Positions 24,875-34,651 are shown, counted from the stretch's first letter. The stretch is DNA of 64,000 nucleotides from Cupriavidus basilensis (GCF_000876015.1 NZ_BBQM01000003.1:1-64000), one strand, 5' to 3'. The notes: a model not told the origin generated them from the letters alone. Program-made: numbers and translations.

Positions 24875-26002
24875 GTGGACCAAGTGCGAAACCGTGAGGC
24901 GGCCCCAAAGCTGCCTGGTGAACATACCGCTTTCCTGACGAGCTTGGGTCTTCGGCCTTTCTTTCCCGCGCGCGTTGAGCCGGCTCAGGTGCAGCCACCC
25001 ATGATCGTGCAACTCCGCACGCAGCGGGTCACGGAGGAGCAACTGCGCGACTTGCTGGTACGCAACCCCAGCGATGCCGTCCGCTGGATCTCAACGGCGG
25101 CGCAGGCCGGCTTCCCTGCGGCGCAAGTGGTTTGGGGGCAAGTGCTCCTTGATGGTCGTGGTGTGGCCCGCGATCCCGGTGCCGCGTTCGGCTGGTTCGA
25201 GAAAGCCGCTGCCGCTGGCGACCTTGAAGCACGCAACATGGTCGGGCGCTGCTATGAGCAGGGTTGGGGCGTCGCTCCCGATGGGAAGCGGGCAACAGAA
25301 GCCTTCGAGATCGCCGCGCAGGCGGGCCATGTCTGGGGACAGGTCAATCTCGCGCAGATGCTGATGCGTGCCGGCGATCCCGCCGACCGACCACGCTGCT
25401 TCGCGCTGTTCAAGGCCGCCGCCGAAAGCGGGACGACCAAGCCGCATCTCAAGGCGATGAATTCGCTTGCCCGCTTCCTCGAAGAAGGGTGGGCTGGGCC
25501 GCCGGACCTGGCCGGCGCGGCGTTCTGGTATCTGAAGGCCGCAAACCTCGGCGATCACTGGGCGCAATACAACCTCGCTACGATCCTGTTTCGCCAGGGC
25601 GACAAGGAGGCGGCCGACCAGTGGCTGCGAAGCGCCGTCACCATCAGCGACAACGGGTTTCGCCGCCGCATCGCGCCGCTGTTGCTGGCACGGCCAGAGC
25701 TGGCACTACGCCAGCGTGGTCTCGACGCGCTGGCACGTTGCGCGGAAGGCAAGGCGCCCGATGACCTCTACGCCTATGGACTGGCCCTCGACGAAAGCAT
25801 CGCAGAGACCTGCGACCTCGGCAAAGCTGCGGCGCTTTTCAAGGCAGCGGCGGCCCAAGGGCACGCACAAGCCGCCAGACGCATTCGGTCGAAAAGCAAG
25901 TTCGGCGCGATACGCCGCGTTGCCGGCCAGGCATTCACCGTTGTGCGCCGCTTTCCGGGGCGCACCGGGCCTACACCATTGTCTACAGGAGAACATAGAT
26001 GA
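24875..26002 (+). CDS. Sel1-repeat (TPR-like) protein
   Basis: The 375-residue protein is built of Sel1-like repeats. Visible units include AAQVVWGQVLLDGRGVARDP, then GAAFGWFEKAAAAGDLEARN and AGAAFWYLKAANLGDHWAQY. A last repeat lies near 325-360. Sel1 proteins act as scaffolds. A Sel1 gene next to a PiuA-type receptor and PiuC is a known arrangement in Pseudomonas. No signal peptide is evident. GTG 24875 is taken as start because TTAGGA precedes it and the frame further up crosses the operator. It overlaps the receptor gene by ATGA. Confidence 0.78.
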   Translation: MDQVRNREAAPKLPGEHTAFLTSLGLRPFFPARVEPAQVQPPMIVQLRTQRVTEEQLRDLLVRNPSDAVRWISTAAQAGFPAAQVVWGQVLLDGRGVARDPGAAFGWFEKAAAAGDLEARNMVGRCYEQGWGVAPDGKRATEAFEIAAQAGHVWGQVNLAQMLMRAGDPADRPRCFALFKAAAESGTTKPHLKAMNSLARFLEEGWAGPPDLAGAAFWYLKAANLGDHWAQYNLATILFRQGDKEAADQWLRSAVTISDNGFRRRIAPLLLARPELALRQRGLDALARCAEGKAPDDLYAYGLALDESIAETCDLGKAAALFKAAAAQGHAQAARRIRSKSKFGAIRRVAGQAFTVVRRFPGRTGPTPLSTGEHR

Positions 26003-28293
26003 GAGTTGAAACCTTGCGACCGGTATTGTCCGGTGTTGGCGCAGTTGCGAGCCTTGCCAGCGGCGCGCTCTTTGTCGCACCCGACCAGGCCCGAGCCCAG
26101 GAAACGACGCCTGCGGCAAAGCCCGACGATGCGACGATCCAGCTTCCGGCCGTCAAGATTGAAGGAACGGGTGCCCCATCGACCAACGCGTTGAAGAGCG
26201 GCACTGGTCTTGATCGTCTTCCCGACTCACTACAGAGCACGCCGCAAACGATCACCGTCATCCCGCAAGTGGTGATCGAGCAGCAGCAGGCGACGACGGT
26301 CGATCAGGTGCTCAAGTATGTGCCGGGCATCACGGTCTCCACCGGCGAGGGCAATGGCGGTATCTCCGGCGACCAGTTCCGCATTCGCGGCTTCGATGCC
26401 TCCGGCGACATCTATGTCGATGGCCTGCGCGATTTCGGCTCTTATGTGCGCGACAGCTTCGCCACCGAGAATGTCATGGTCCTCAAAGGGCCGTCGTCGA
26501 CGAGCTTCGGCAACGGTACCACGGGCGGCGTCATCGAACTGGAAAGCAAGAAGGCCCATCTGGGCGATGCCAATTCGTTCGAGGTGACCGGGGGCCAAGG
26601 TCCCTATGAGCGCGGCGTGCTCGACGTCAATCACCAGATCAACGACACGACGGCGGTTCGAGCGGTGGTGATGGGCCAGCACCAGGATGCCGTTGACCGC
26701 GACCATGTGTACTCGAACCGCGTCGGTTTCCTCGGTTCGATCGGGTTCGGTCTTGGCACAAGCCAGCAGTTCACCCTCAACTATTTCCACCAGACCAGCA
26801 ACGGCCGGCCCGACTTCGGTGTCCCGATGGGCCGCATCGGTACGTCCGTTAGTGAGCCTCTTACCGAATATGGGGTGCCACGCTCCACCTACTACGGTCG
26901 CGAAAGCGATCACGACCGGATGGGCGCCGACGTTCTTTCGGCTCTATACAAAGGCCAGTTCGGCGATTGGTTGACGCTGACCAACGATACGCGTGTTGGC
27001 TACTACACGCGCAATCTCAAGTTCACACCGGCCTTCTGCAGCGACTTCCCTGCTTATCTCGCTTCTGCTTACGGCGTCGCGCCGAGCACCTGCGCCAGCG
27101 ATGTAGCGGCGGGCAATCTCAACACCGCCTACACCCGCTGGCCGGTTGGCGGCACCAAGCAGACCAGTTATGGCGCAGAGAATGTCACCACGGCAGTCAT
27201 GCGCTTCGATACGGCGGGCTTCCGCCACGAACTGGTCGCAGGCGTCGATGTGTACTACCAGCACGAAAAGACGAACTTCTACCTGCCGACCGGGTCGGGT
27301 CCGACTGGAACCTTGCTGTCTCCGATCTTTCAGAACCCGCCGGGCTTCTCCCTTGATTTGGACCCCAGCGGCACTACCGCCCATAGTTGGGATGTCGGGC
27401 CGTTTATCAGCGACCGCGTGTGGCTGACGCCGCAACTGTCCATCCTAGGCGGCGTGCGCTGGGATCATTACCAGGTCGATGGGGCCAACGCTGGCACGTC
27501 GATCGCAGCCACCACGAACTTCACCAGCCCCAAGGCCTCGGTGATCTGGGAACCAACGTCGCATCAGAGCTATTACGTCAGCTATGCCCGATCCTTTACC
27601 CCGCCCGGTTCCAACATCACGACCCTGGGTTCGTCCTTGTCGCTCGCGGGGGGCGCCAGCCTGGCCAGCATGAAGCCTGAAACTGCCACGACCTACGAGG
27701 TCGGCGGCAAGTGGAGTCTGTTTGACGACCGACTCGGCGCGACCGCCGCGCTTTTCCGGGTCAACAAGGGCAACACATCCTATACCGATCCGACCTCGGG
27801 CATCCTGACCACGACGGACGACAAAGCTCGCGTGCAGGGCGTCGAACTGGGCCTGACCGGGAAGATTACTTCGGACTGGGACGTGCAGGCGGCCTACTCC
27901 TACCAGGACAGCAAGATCGTCGATTCGGCGATCAGCGTTTTCAACCCCGTCTCTGCCGTTGGGAACCGGGTGCCGTATGTCTCCAAGCACAACGCCTCGC
28001 TCTGGACGACCTATAACCTGACGAGGCTGTTCCAGGGGCTTCCTGGCCATCTCCTGATTGGAGGGGGCGTCAACTATCGCTCCGACTACTACGTCGACGA
28101 CGCGATGACGTTGCGCATTCCAGGTGCCGTCACAGCCGACGCGATGCTGTCCTACGACGTCGACCGCTATCACATTGCGCTCAACGTGACGAATCTGACC
28201 AACAAGCTGGCTTATAGCGCCGCTTTCGGCAATGGCTATGCCACCCCGATCGCGGGACGCACGATCTCGCTCACTGCCGGCGTGAAGTTCTGA
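25999..28293 (+). CDS. TonB-dependent catecholate-type siderophore receptor (PiuA/Fiu-like)
   Basis: This 764-residue outer-membrane receptor has a signal peptide (about 1-34), and the mature part begins QETTPAAKPD. A plug domain at about 60-170 includes FRIRGFDASGDIYVDGLRDF and GPSSTSFGNGTTGGVIE. A 22-strand barrel follows, ending in the aromatic terminus SLTAGVKF. The plug and the neighbouring PiuC, DUF3649, PepSY and DUF3325 genes match the Fiu/PiuA group, which takes up ferric catecholates and breakdown products. Such receptors also admit siderophore-antibiotic conjugates. Start ATG 25999 has GGAG upstream and overlaps the Sel1 gene stop. Confidence 0.88.
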   Translation: MRVETLRPVLSGVGAVASLASGALFVAPDQARAQETTPAAKPDDATIQLPAVKIEGTGAPSTNALKSGTGLDRLPDSLQSTPQTITVIPQVVIEQQQATTVDQVLKYVPGITVSTGEGNGGISGDQFRIRGFDASGDIYVDGLRDFGSYVRDSFATENVMVLKGPSSTSFGNGTTGGVIELESKKAHLGDANSFEVTGGQGPYERGVLDVNHQINDTTAVRAVVMGQHQDAVDRDHVYSNRVGFLGSIGFGLGTSQQFTLNYFHQTSNGRPDFGVPMGRIGTSVSEPLTEYGVPRSTYYGRESDHDRMGADVLSALYKGQFGDWLTLTNDTRVGYYTRNLKFTPAFCSDFPAYLASAYGVAPSTCASDVAAGNLNTAYTRWPVGGTKQTSYGAENVTTAVMRFDTAGFRHELVAGVDVYYQHEKTNFYLPTGSGPTGTLLSPIFQNPPGFSLDLDPSGTTAHSWDVGPFISDRVWLTPQLSILGGVRWDHYQVDGANAGTSIAATTNFTSPKASVIWEPTSHQSYYVSYARSFTPPGSNITTLGSSLSLAGGASLASMKPETATTYEVGGKWSLFDDRLGATAALFRVNKGNTSYTDPTSGILTTTDDKARVQGVELGLTGKITSDWDVQAAYSYQDSKIVDSAISVFNPVSAVGNRVPYVSKHNASLWTTYNLTRLFQGLPGHLLIGGGVNYRSDYYVDDAMTLRIPGAVTADAMLSYDVDRYHIALNVTNLTNKLAYSAAFGNGYATPIAGRTISLTAGVKF

Positions 28294-28300
28294 GGTCGCC

Positions 28301-28984
28301 ATGCTGATTGAGATTCCCGAAGTCCTAACGGCCGACGAACTGGCCGAGGTCCACCGCCTGATCCAGGCGGCGAGCCTGGTCGACGGGCGCGCGACAGCGG
28401 GCGAACTGGCGGCACAGGCCAAGCACAACCTCCAATTGCCACAGGATGCACCGGCGGCGCGGGAGGCCGGCGAGATCATCCTGAAGGCGCTCGGCCGCAA
28501 TGCCCTGTTCCACAGCGCCGCCTTGCCGTTCCGCGTGCTGCCTCCTCTGTTCAACCGCTACGACGTGGGCATGAAGTTCGACGCCCATGTCGATGGTGCC
28601 GTGCGCGCCGTGCCGGGCGCGGGCATCCGTATGCGCGCCGACGTATCTTCGACGCTGTTCCTGACCGACCCGCAGGACTACGACGGCGGCGAGCTGGTGA
28701 TCGAGCACAGCTACGGGACCAGCGCCGTCAAGTTGGCAGCGGGTTCGATGGTCGTCTATCCGGCGGGCAGCCTGCATCGCGTCAACGAGATCACTCGCGG
28801 CTCACGCTGGGGTGCCTTCTTCTGGACCCAGTCCATGCTCAAGGACGATGGCCTGCGCACGCTGCTCTACGACCTCGACATGGCAATCATCGAGGTGCGC
28901 CAGCAACTCGGCCACGACACCCACGGCACGCTCGCGCTAACCAGCGTTTATCACAACCTGCTCAGGCGCGGGGCGGAACTATGA
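28301..28984 (+). CDS. piuC: PiuC/YbiX-type Fe(II)/2-oxoglutarate hydroxylase
   Basis: The 227-residue PKHD-type dioxygenase carries the iron triad: His96 and Asp98 in FDAHVDGA and His159 in GSLHRV, with Arg169 for 2-oxoglutarate nearby. The N-terminus MLIEIPEVLTADEL is typical of the family. PiuC sits beside catecholate receptors in many Proteobacteria and is thought to modify the siderophore or its drug conjugate, though the substrate is not established. It starts seven bases after the receptor stop. Confidence 0.9.
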   Translation: MLIEIPEVLTADELAEVHRLIQAASLVDGRATAGELAAQAKHNLQLPQDAPAAREAGEIILKALGRNALFHSAALPFRVLPPLFNRYDVGMKFDAHVDGAVRAVPGAGIRMRADVSSTLFLTDPQDYDGGELVIEHSYGTSAVKLAAGSMVVYPAGSLHRVNEITRGSRWGAFFWTQSMLKDDGLRTLLYDLDMAIIEVRQQLGHDTHGTLALTSVYHNLLRRGAEL

Positions 28985-29054
28985 ATCGCCGCGTCATCGC
29001 CCTTCGGCGCACACGCGTGCGCTCACCTGAAAACGCTCGTCGAGGACATGATTG

Positions 29055-29363
29055 ATGGCGCAATTTAACTCGCCAGCGCCACCTCCATTGCGCAAGCGAG
29101 AGGTCATCTCGCGGGTCTGTGCCGCGATCTTCGGAGGCTACGCGGCCACGGCTGCGCTTGCCGTATTGCTGGCGCGTCTGCTGCCCCTGCCGAAGGCGAG
29201 CGCGACGACGGCCGCGATCCTGTCGACCGCGCTGCTATACCTGTGCGCAATCCTGTGGGCGTTCGCCGCGCGGTCGCCGTCCCGTGTGTGGGCGGTTCTG
29301 GGCACCGTCGCCTTGGTGGCCGGCGCGCTGAGCTGGAGGCTGATTGCCTGGGGTGGCCGCTGA
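29055..29363 (+). CDS. DUF3649 iron-uptake membrane protein
   Basis: This 102-residue inner-membrane protein has three hydrophobic segments (about 20-45, 52-72 and 76-97) after a short basic-proline head. It matches DUF3649, a small family found with PepSY and DUF3325 genes in TonB-receptor operons. ATG 29055 is preferred to TTG 29052. Its stop overlaps the start of the PepSY gene (TGATG). Presumed role is in periplasmic reduction or export of iron with its neighbours. Confidence 0.78.
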   Translation: MAQFNSPAPPPLRKREVISRVCAAIFGGYAATAALAVLLARLLPLPKASATTAAILSTALLYLCAILWAFAARSPSRVWAVLGTVALVAGALSWRLIAWGGR

Positions 29364-30976
29364 TGAAAGGCACTTTCAGATTCTCCATGCAATGGCTGCA
29401 CACTTGGGTCGGCGTGTGCCTGGGCTGGATCATCTTCCTGGTGTTCTTCAATGGAACAGCCGCCTACTTCAAGCAGGAAATCACCACTTGGATGAAACCG
29501 GAGATCGGAGCCGTTTCCGATCCCGCGAAATCGGTGGAGGGAGCGGTCGCGTTTCTGAGTGAGAAGGCACCTGACGCCAGCACTTGGATCATCAGTGTGC
29601 CGAGCGATCGCAATCCGGTGTCGGAAGTCTCATGGCGTCCCCGGCCGAAGCCCGGAGCCGGCCCCGACGAAGGCGATGATGATGACGATCGGCCACCGCC
29701 GGATCGGCGGGCGACCATCGACGCTTATGGCCATCCTCTGGCAGCACGAGATACCGAAGGCGGGGATTACTTCTATCAGTTTCACTTCGCCTTTCACTAC
29801 CTGCCGAGATTCCTCGGCATGATTTTGATCTGGCTGGCCAGCTTCGCCTTGATGGTCGCCCTGACCACCGGGCTCATCACCCATCGCCGTATCTTCGCCG
29901 AGTTCTTCACGTTCCGGCCGCGTAGCGGTGCGCGCTCGTGGCGCGACGCGCACACGACGTTTGCTGTCCTCGCGCTGCCTTTCCACCTGATGATTACCTA
30001 TACGGGCGTCACGGTACTGGTCTTTTTCCTCATGCCGTGGGCGGTGTTCGCGCACTATGCAAGCCCGCAAACCTTCTTTGCGGAACTGGTCTCGCGACCG
30101 CAGGCGGCCACGCCAAGCGGTCATGTGGCACCGTTGGTGCCGGTCGATTCGGTATTGAGGCAAGCGGAAACGATCTGGAAGGGCGGTCGCGCGGATACCA
30201 TCCGTATCAGCAATCCAGGCGACATGACGGCGACGATCCAGGTGGATCGACAGATGCACTCCGTGGTTGCGCGCGATGCCGGAAACAGCCTGACCTTCAA
30301 CGGCGTTACCGGCGCACTGGTGCGAACGTCGCCAGGCATGAGCGCTGCCGCCATCGCCAGTCTTGCGGTGTTCGGCCTGCATGAAGCGCACTTCGCGCGA
30401 CCGGCATTGCGCTGGCTGCTGTTCCTGTGCGGCGCGGCCGGAACGGCGATGGTGGCGACGGGCCTGATCCTGTGGACGGCAAAGCGCAGGCGCAATCTTT
30501 TGAATCCCGACTACGGTCGCCGTGGTTTTCAACTCGTCGAGACGCTGAATGTGGCGGTGATCGCCGGGTATCCGGCAGCGACAGCGGCTTATTTCTGGGC
30601 CAATCGCTTGCTGCCCCTGTCGGTCCACTCGCGAGCGGACGCCGAGGTTCTCTGTGCCTTCATTGGCTGGGGGGCGCTGTTGATCTGGTCCACGTTGCGC
30701 CCGAAACGAGGCGCCTGGGTCGAAGTCCTGAGCGTCGCGGCGCTTCTCTACCTGGCGCTTCCCTTCGTAAATGCCGTGACCGCCTCACGCGGGACGCTTG
30801 GCAACCTGTTACGGGGCGACGCGCTGTATCTCGCATTCGATGCCGTTGCGCTGGCCCTCGGGCTGACCTTTGCCGCGAGCGCGCTCTGGCTCGGCCTGCA
30901 CCGAGTTAAGCACGCGCCCATGGCGGTGGATCGGCTGGACGCCACTGGCCTGACCACGTTGGGAGACGCTGAATGA
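29363..30976 (+). CDS. PepSY-domain inner-membrane protein (siderophore reductase type)
   Basis: The 537-residue product belongs to the PepSY-associated TM family. It starts MKGTFRFSMQWLHTWVGVCL. Hydrophobic segments near 12-34, 150-172, 200-222, 345-370 and several at the C-terminal end anchor a large periplasmic PepSY region. A charged loop rich in Asp lies near 98-107 (DEGDDDDDRP). Proteins of this group, such as the pyoverdine reductase FpvG, reduce ferric siderophores in the periplasm, so the same job is likely here. It overlaps DUF3325 by ATGA. Confidence 0.82.
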   Translation: MKGTFRFSMQWLHTWVGVCLGWIIFLVFFNGTAAYFKQEITTWMKPEIGAVSDPAKSVEGAVAFLSEKAPDASTWIISVPSDRNPVSEVSWRPRPKPGAGPDEGDDDDDRPPPDRRATIDAYGHPLAARDTEGGDYFYQFHFAFHYLPRFLGMILIWLASFALMVALTTGLITHRRIFAEFFTFRPRSGARSWRDAHTTFAVLALPFHLMITYTGVTVLVFFLMPWAVFAHYASPQTFFAELVSRPQAATPSGHVAPLVPVDSVLRQAETIWKGGRADTIRISNPGDMTATIQVDRQMHSVVARDAGNSLTFNGVTGALVRTSPGMSAAAIASLAVFGLHEAHFARPALRWLLFLCGAAGTAMVATGLILWTAKRRRNLLNPDYGRRGFQLVETLNVAVIAGYPAATAAYFWANRLLPLSVHSRADAEVLCAFIGWGALLIWSTLRPKRGAWVEVLSVAALLYLALPFVNAVTASRGTLGNLLRGDALYLAFDAVALALGLTFAASALWLGLHRVKHAPMAVDRLDATGLTTLGDAE

Positions 30977-31506
30977 TGTGGCTGTCACTCACCCTAGCAC
31001 TGCTGGGCTTTGCGGCGCTCGCCCTGGCAATGCGCAGTCACCATCGCGAACTTTTCGGGGTGGACTGTTCGCGACGCCGAGGCGGATTTCTTCGGGTCGC
31101 CGGTGTCGTGTCGCTATTCGCCTCCTACAACGGCCTCCGTGTCGTCTGGGGCGTCGTCGAAGGCACGATCGCCTGGCTGTGCCTGGCGTCGATGGCGGCG
31201 ATCGTCATCGTCTTCCTTCTCGGCATTGCGACTTCGTTGCTCGCGCCAATTCCGGAGCGATGGCCATCAGGGCTCGGTGGCAACGTCCGACGCGCCCACT
31301 CGTGCGCCAGCCCCGGACGGGGAGACGATGCGATGAGAGGCATTTATGCGGCCATCACGACGGCCATCGCCTCGATCGACCCGTCGCTCCCCCACAAGTC
31401 GAACCATTCCATCGGGCAGGTCATCGCCCACGCTTCCAACCACCGACCGCGCGGCCGATCACCGATGTCCCGATCCCGCGCGATACCGAGCAGGCTCTTT
31501 TTATGA
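30973..31506 (+). CDS. DUF3325 membrane protein with long C-terminal extension
   Basis: The first about 110 residues of this 177-residue protein are DUF3325: three hydrophobic segments, with SHHRELFGVDC between the first and second. The usual protein stops near there. Here the frame continues for about 65 more residues of low-complexity basic sequence (HASNHRPRGRSPMSRSR) until it overlaps the exbB start by ATGA. The extension may be the result of a lost stop codon or a frameshift at the join with the exb-tonB genes. Confidence 0.7.
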   Translation: MMWLSLTLALLGFAALALAMRSHHRELFGVDCSRRRGGFLRVAGVVSLFASYNGLRVVWGVVEGTIAWLCLASMAAIVIVFLLGIATSLLAPIPERWPSGLGGNVRRAHSCASPGRGDDAMRGIYAAITTAIASIDPSLPHKSNHSIGQVIAHASNHRPRGRSPMSRSRAIPSRLFL

Positions 31507-32372
31507 CTTATGCCGTCTTTCCTTCCTCTCGCCGCACGAGTGCCCGCACCTGGCGGGTCACAAGTCTGGTTGTGCTGCTGATCGCCGCGCCTGGGTTCGC
31601 GTTCGCCCAGACCGTGGCGGCGCAGGCCCATCCGTCGTCGGTTCCGGTGATGAACGCTTTGCTGCCGCATGATCTCTCGCCCTGGTCGATGTTCCTGGCG
31701 GCCGACTGGGTAGTGAAACTGGTGATGACCGGCTTGGCGTGCGCCTCCGTTGTCACCTGGACCACGCTGCTCGCCAAGAGCATCGAGCTGACCCGTGCCG
31801 TGCGTCGGCAGCGCGTGACGCTGGCCGTTGTGAATCGCGCCCGCTCGCTTGCCGAGGCCGGCGTGCAGATCGACGCCCAGGACGCGGCCGGCGCGGCGCT
31901 GGTTGGCGCGGCGCAGGACGAACTGCGGCTGTCGGCCGATGCGACCGAGGATCGGGACGGCCTGAAGGAACGCATCGTCTCCCACTTGGAGCGCATTGAG
32001 GCGGCCATCGGCCGGCGCATGTCCAAAGGCACCGGCGTGCTCGCCACCATCGGCGCCACCGCGCCCTTCGTGGGCTTGTTCGGCACGGTGTGGGGCATCA
32101 TGAACAGCTTCATTGGCATCTCGAAGGCGCAGACCACCAACCTTGCCGTGGTGGCGCCCGGCATCGCCGAAGCATTACTTGCCACTGCAATCGGCCTGGT
32201 TGCGGCGATACCTGCCGTCGTGATCTACAACCACTTCGCCCGCCAGATTACCGCCTACAAGGCACTGGTGGCCGATACCTCGGCCGGCGTTCTGCGACTG
32301 GTCTCGCGCGACCTGAGTCGCAGCGGCGCGTGCCACGCCCAAGCGTCGGGACGGCCCCGGGTGGCGGGGTAA
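31503..32372 (+). CDS. exbB: ExbB proton-channel subunit
   Basis: This 289-residue MotA/TolQ/ExbB-family protein has a cleavable-looking N-terminal segment (about 18-36) and three membrane segments (about 68-92, 178-200 and 220-245). The conserved loop is KGTGVLATIGATAPFVGLFG, then TVWGIMNSFIGISKAQ, typical of the long pseudomonad form. With ExbD it powers TonB. ATG 31503 overlaps the DUF3325 stop. A private energising complex encoded with its receptor makes the island less dependent on the host TonB system. Confidence 0.92.
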   Translation: MTYAVFPSSRRTSARTWRVTSLVVLLIAAPGFAFAQTVAAQAHPSSVPVMNALLPHDLSPWSMFLAADWVVKLVMTGLACASVVTWTTLLAKSIELTRAVRRQRVTLAVVNRARSLAEAGVQIDAQDAAGAALVGAAQDELRLSADATEDRDGLKERIVSHLERIEAAIGRRMSKGTGVLATIGATAPFVGLFGTVWGIMNSFIGISKAQTTNLAVVAPGIAEALLATAIGLVAAIPAVVIYNHFARQITAYKALVADTSAGVLRLVSRDLSRSGACHAQASGRPRVAG

Positions 32373-32376
32373 GACC

Positions 32377-32805
32377 ATGTCCATTCGTCTGAACCACAGC
32401 GAGGACGATCTCGCCGAAACCCATGAGATCAACGTCACGCCCTTCATTGACGTGATGCTGGTGCTGCTGATCATCTTCATGGTCGCTGCACCGCTGGCGA
32501 CCGTCGACGTCAATGTCGACCTGCCGGCCTCTACCGCCCAGGCTCAGCCACGGCCGGACAAGCCGATCTTTCTCACCGTGAAGGCCGATCACACGCTCAC
32601 GCTCGGCGATCAGTCGGTCGCCAAGGACGATCTTGCTGCGGCGCTCGATCACGCCTCTAGCGGCGACAAGGACCAGCGCATCTTCCTGCGCGCCGACAAA
32701 ACGGTCGAGTACGACGCCCTGATGCAGACCATGAACACGCTGCGCACCGCCGGCTATCTCAAGATCGCCTTGGTCGGGCTGGAAAGCAATGATGCTGCGC
32801 AATAA
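32377..32805 (+). CDS. exbD: ExbD proton-channel subunit
   Basis: The 142-residue protein has one membrane helix (about 22-43) in TPFIDVMLVLLIIFMVAAPL. It carries the essential aspartate at residue 25, as in E. coli ExbD, followed by a periplasmic domain. It begins four bases after exbB and overlaps tonB by 17 bp. Confidence 0.93.
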   Translation: MSIRLNHSEDDLAETHEINVTPFIDVMLVLLIIFMVAAPLATVDVNVDLPASTAQAQPRPDKPIFLTVKADHTLTLGDQSVAKDDLAAALDHASSGDKDQRIFLRADKTVEYDALMQTMNTLRTAGYLKIALVGLESNDAAQ

Positions 32806-33631
32806 CGCTCGCGCCCGCGTGCATGACCTTCCACTCCGGCCACAGGGTGCGAGCATGATGGAGGCCGCCGCGCCATGCACCGCCCTGGCATCCTCCGGCC
32901 AGCGACTCGATGACGGGGACGCCCATGTACGGCGCCGCTGGACGGTGTCGTTTGCCATCATCTTGCTGCTCCATGCGGGGCCTGTGGTCGTGGCCGCATG
33001 GTGGCTCCGCCCGCTGCCCACACCACCGGTACCGCCGCCCGCCGTCTTGATCGAGTTGGCACCGCCGCCGGCAACGCCACCCGCATCGCCGATCGAGACG
33101 CCCCCTCGCCCGAAGCAGGAACGTGCCAAACCGATCAGGCCAGCGCATCCGGTCGAGACACCGCCATTGCCGCGTGCGACCAAAGCGGCCGTGGCCTTGC
33201 CGGAGAATCCGCGTCCGCAGCCGCACCAGTCGGATGAAGACCGCACGCCGGTTCCGCAGACGATTGCGCCTCCTACTGCGGTGGCACCGCCGGCCGCTGC
33301 CGCCGCACCAGCGGTCAGTTCCGAAGCGTCCATGAGTGCACCCAGTTGGCAGGCGCTGTTGCTGGGCCGGCTGCAACAGTTCAAGCGCTACCCGCCGGAC
33401 GCGCAGGCACGCAATCAGCAGGGCGTGGCCTATCTGCGCTTCACCATGGATCGCAAGGGGCGGGTTCTCACGTTCCGGCTTGAAAAGTCGTCCGGCTACG
33501 CGCTGCTCGATGAGGAAGCCCTCGCGTTGATCCAGCGTGCGCAGCCCTTACCGGTACCGCCGCCTGCCGTTCCCGGCGATCCGCTGGAACTGGTGGTTCC
33601 TATCGAGTTCTTCCTCAAGAATCGGTGGTGA
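32789..33631 (+). CDS. tonB: TonB energy transducer
   Basis: The 280-residue protein has a cytoplasmic head and one membrane helix (about 50-72, VSFAIILLLHAGPVVVAAWW). A proline-rich spacer (about 73-185; many PP and EPxP-like repeats) and a C-terminal TonB domain follow (about 190-280, YPPDAQARNQQGVAYLRFTM and LPVPPPAVPG). It contacts the TonB box of the receptor at 25,999. The start at 32789 overlaps exbD; a later ATG at 32855 would give a shorter head and is also possible. Confidence 0.9.
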   Translation: MMLRNNARARVHDLPLRPQGASMMEAAAPCTALASSGQRLDDGDAHVRRRWTVSFAIILLLHAGPVVVAAWWLRPLPTPPVPPPAVLIELAPPPATPPASPIETPPRPKQERAKPIRPAHPVETPPLPRATKAAVALPENPRPQPHQSDEDRTPVPQTIAPPTAVAPPAAAAAPAVSSEASMSAPSWQALLLGRLQQFKRYPPDAQARNQQGVAYLRFTMDRKGRVLTFRLEKSSGYALLDEEALALIQRAQPLPVPPPAVPGDPLELVVPIEFFLKNRW

Positions 33632-33754
33632 CGACGTGTTCGATGAAGAGTCCTGATGTTTCTGCTGTCATGGCTGGCGGCTAAGGTACATGTCTCCATG
33701 GACTGCGGCGCCAGGACGAGTCCCCGACGCGTGCATGACGCTCGGCCGGCAGCC

Positions 33755-34549
33755 TTACGCGACGGCGCGAACCACGCCACCGTCAACCCGAAGCGCCGCG
33801 CCGGTCGTGGCCGAGGCGCATGCGCTACACACGTAGGCGATCATCGTTGCGACCTCGTCGGGCGTGCTGAAACGCTGAAGTACGGACGACGGGCGCGCCG
33901 TCGCCAGGAACTCGCGCTCGATGGTCATCGCATCGACGCCACGGCTGGCGGCCATCTGCGCTACGAAGCGCCTAGCGCCTTCCGAGGACGTGGGGCCTGG
34001 CAACACGCTGTTGACCGTCACGCCGGTGCCGGCGAGGGTTTCAGCAAGTCCGCGCGAGATGGCAAGTTGCGCGGTCTTGGTCATGCCGTAGTCGATCATT
34101 TCCGTGGGAATCTGCAAGGCCGATTCGCTCGATACGAACACGATGCGCCCCCAGTTTTTTGCGCGCATTGCCGGCAGGTAGTGGCGCGAAAGCCGCACGC
34201 CGCTCAACACGTTGGCCTCGAAGATACGAAGCCAGTCTTCATCCGTGATCTGCTCGAACGGTTTGGGATCGAAGATGCCGAGGTTGTTGACCAGCACGTC
34301 GATGTCGGGAAGCTGTGCTATCAGCGCCTTGCAACCTTCGGCATGGCCCAGGTCGGCAGCGATTCCGCTGACGGTGGCATCGGGGAGTTCCTGTTTCAAC
34401 GCATCCACCGCACTATCGACGCGGGCCTGGGTTCGACCGTTCAACGTGACCAGCGCGCCTTCGGCCGCCAGCGCGCGGGCGGTGGCGAAGCCGATGCCGG
34501 CGGTCGATCCGGTCACGAGAGCGCGCTTCCCTTCCAGTCCAAGATCCAT
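33755..34549 (-). CDS. Short-chain dehydrogenase/reductase
   Basis: This classical 264-residue SDR has the cofactor loop TGSTAGIG at 14-21, NNLG near 88-91, a serine in VSSESALQ and the catalytic YGMTK (Tyr and Lys four apart) near 152-156. The C-terminus ends DGGVVRAVA. The substrate is unknown. It is divergent from a TetR regulator with a small dyad between them, so it is probably controlled by it. It is the only gene here with no obvious link to iron, though SDRs with flavin monooxygenases often form detoxification modules. Confidence 0.88.
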   Translation of the reverse strand: MDLGLEGKRALVTGSTAGIGFATARALAAEGALVTLNGRTQARVDSAVDALKQELPDATVSGIAADLGHAEGCKALIAQLPDIDVLVNNLGIFDPKPFEQITDEDWLRIFEANVLSGVRLSRHYLPAMRAKNWGRIVFVSSESALQIPTEMIDYGMTKTAQLAISRGLAETLAGTGVTVNSVLPGPTSSEGARRFVAQMAASRGVDAMTIEREFLATARPSSVLQRFSTPDEVATMIAYVCSACASATTGAALRVDGGVVRAVA

Positions 34550-34651
34550 GATCCGTCTCCAACGTGTCCGTCAGGTTCCCACTCTATCGACCTTTCCGAA
34601 GTCCTGTTGGCGATGCTCGGCCAAAGCGTTTTCCAGTCCGGACAACATTCG

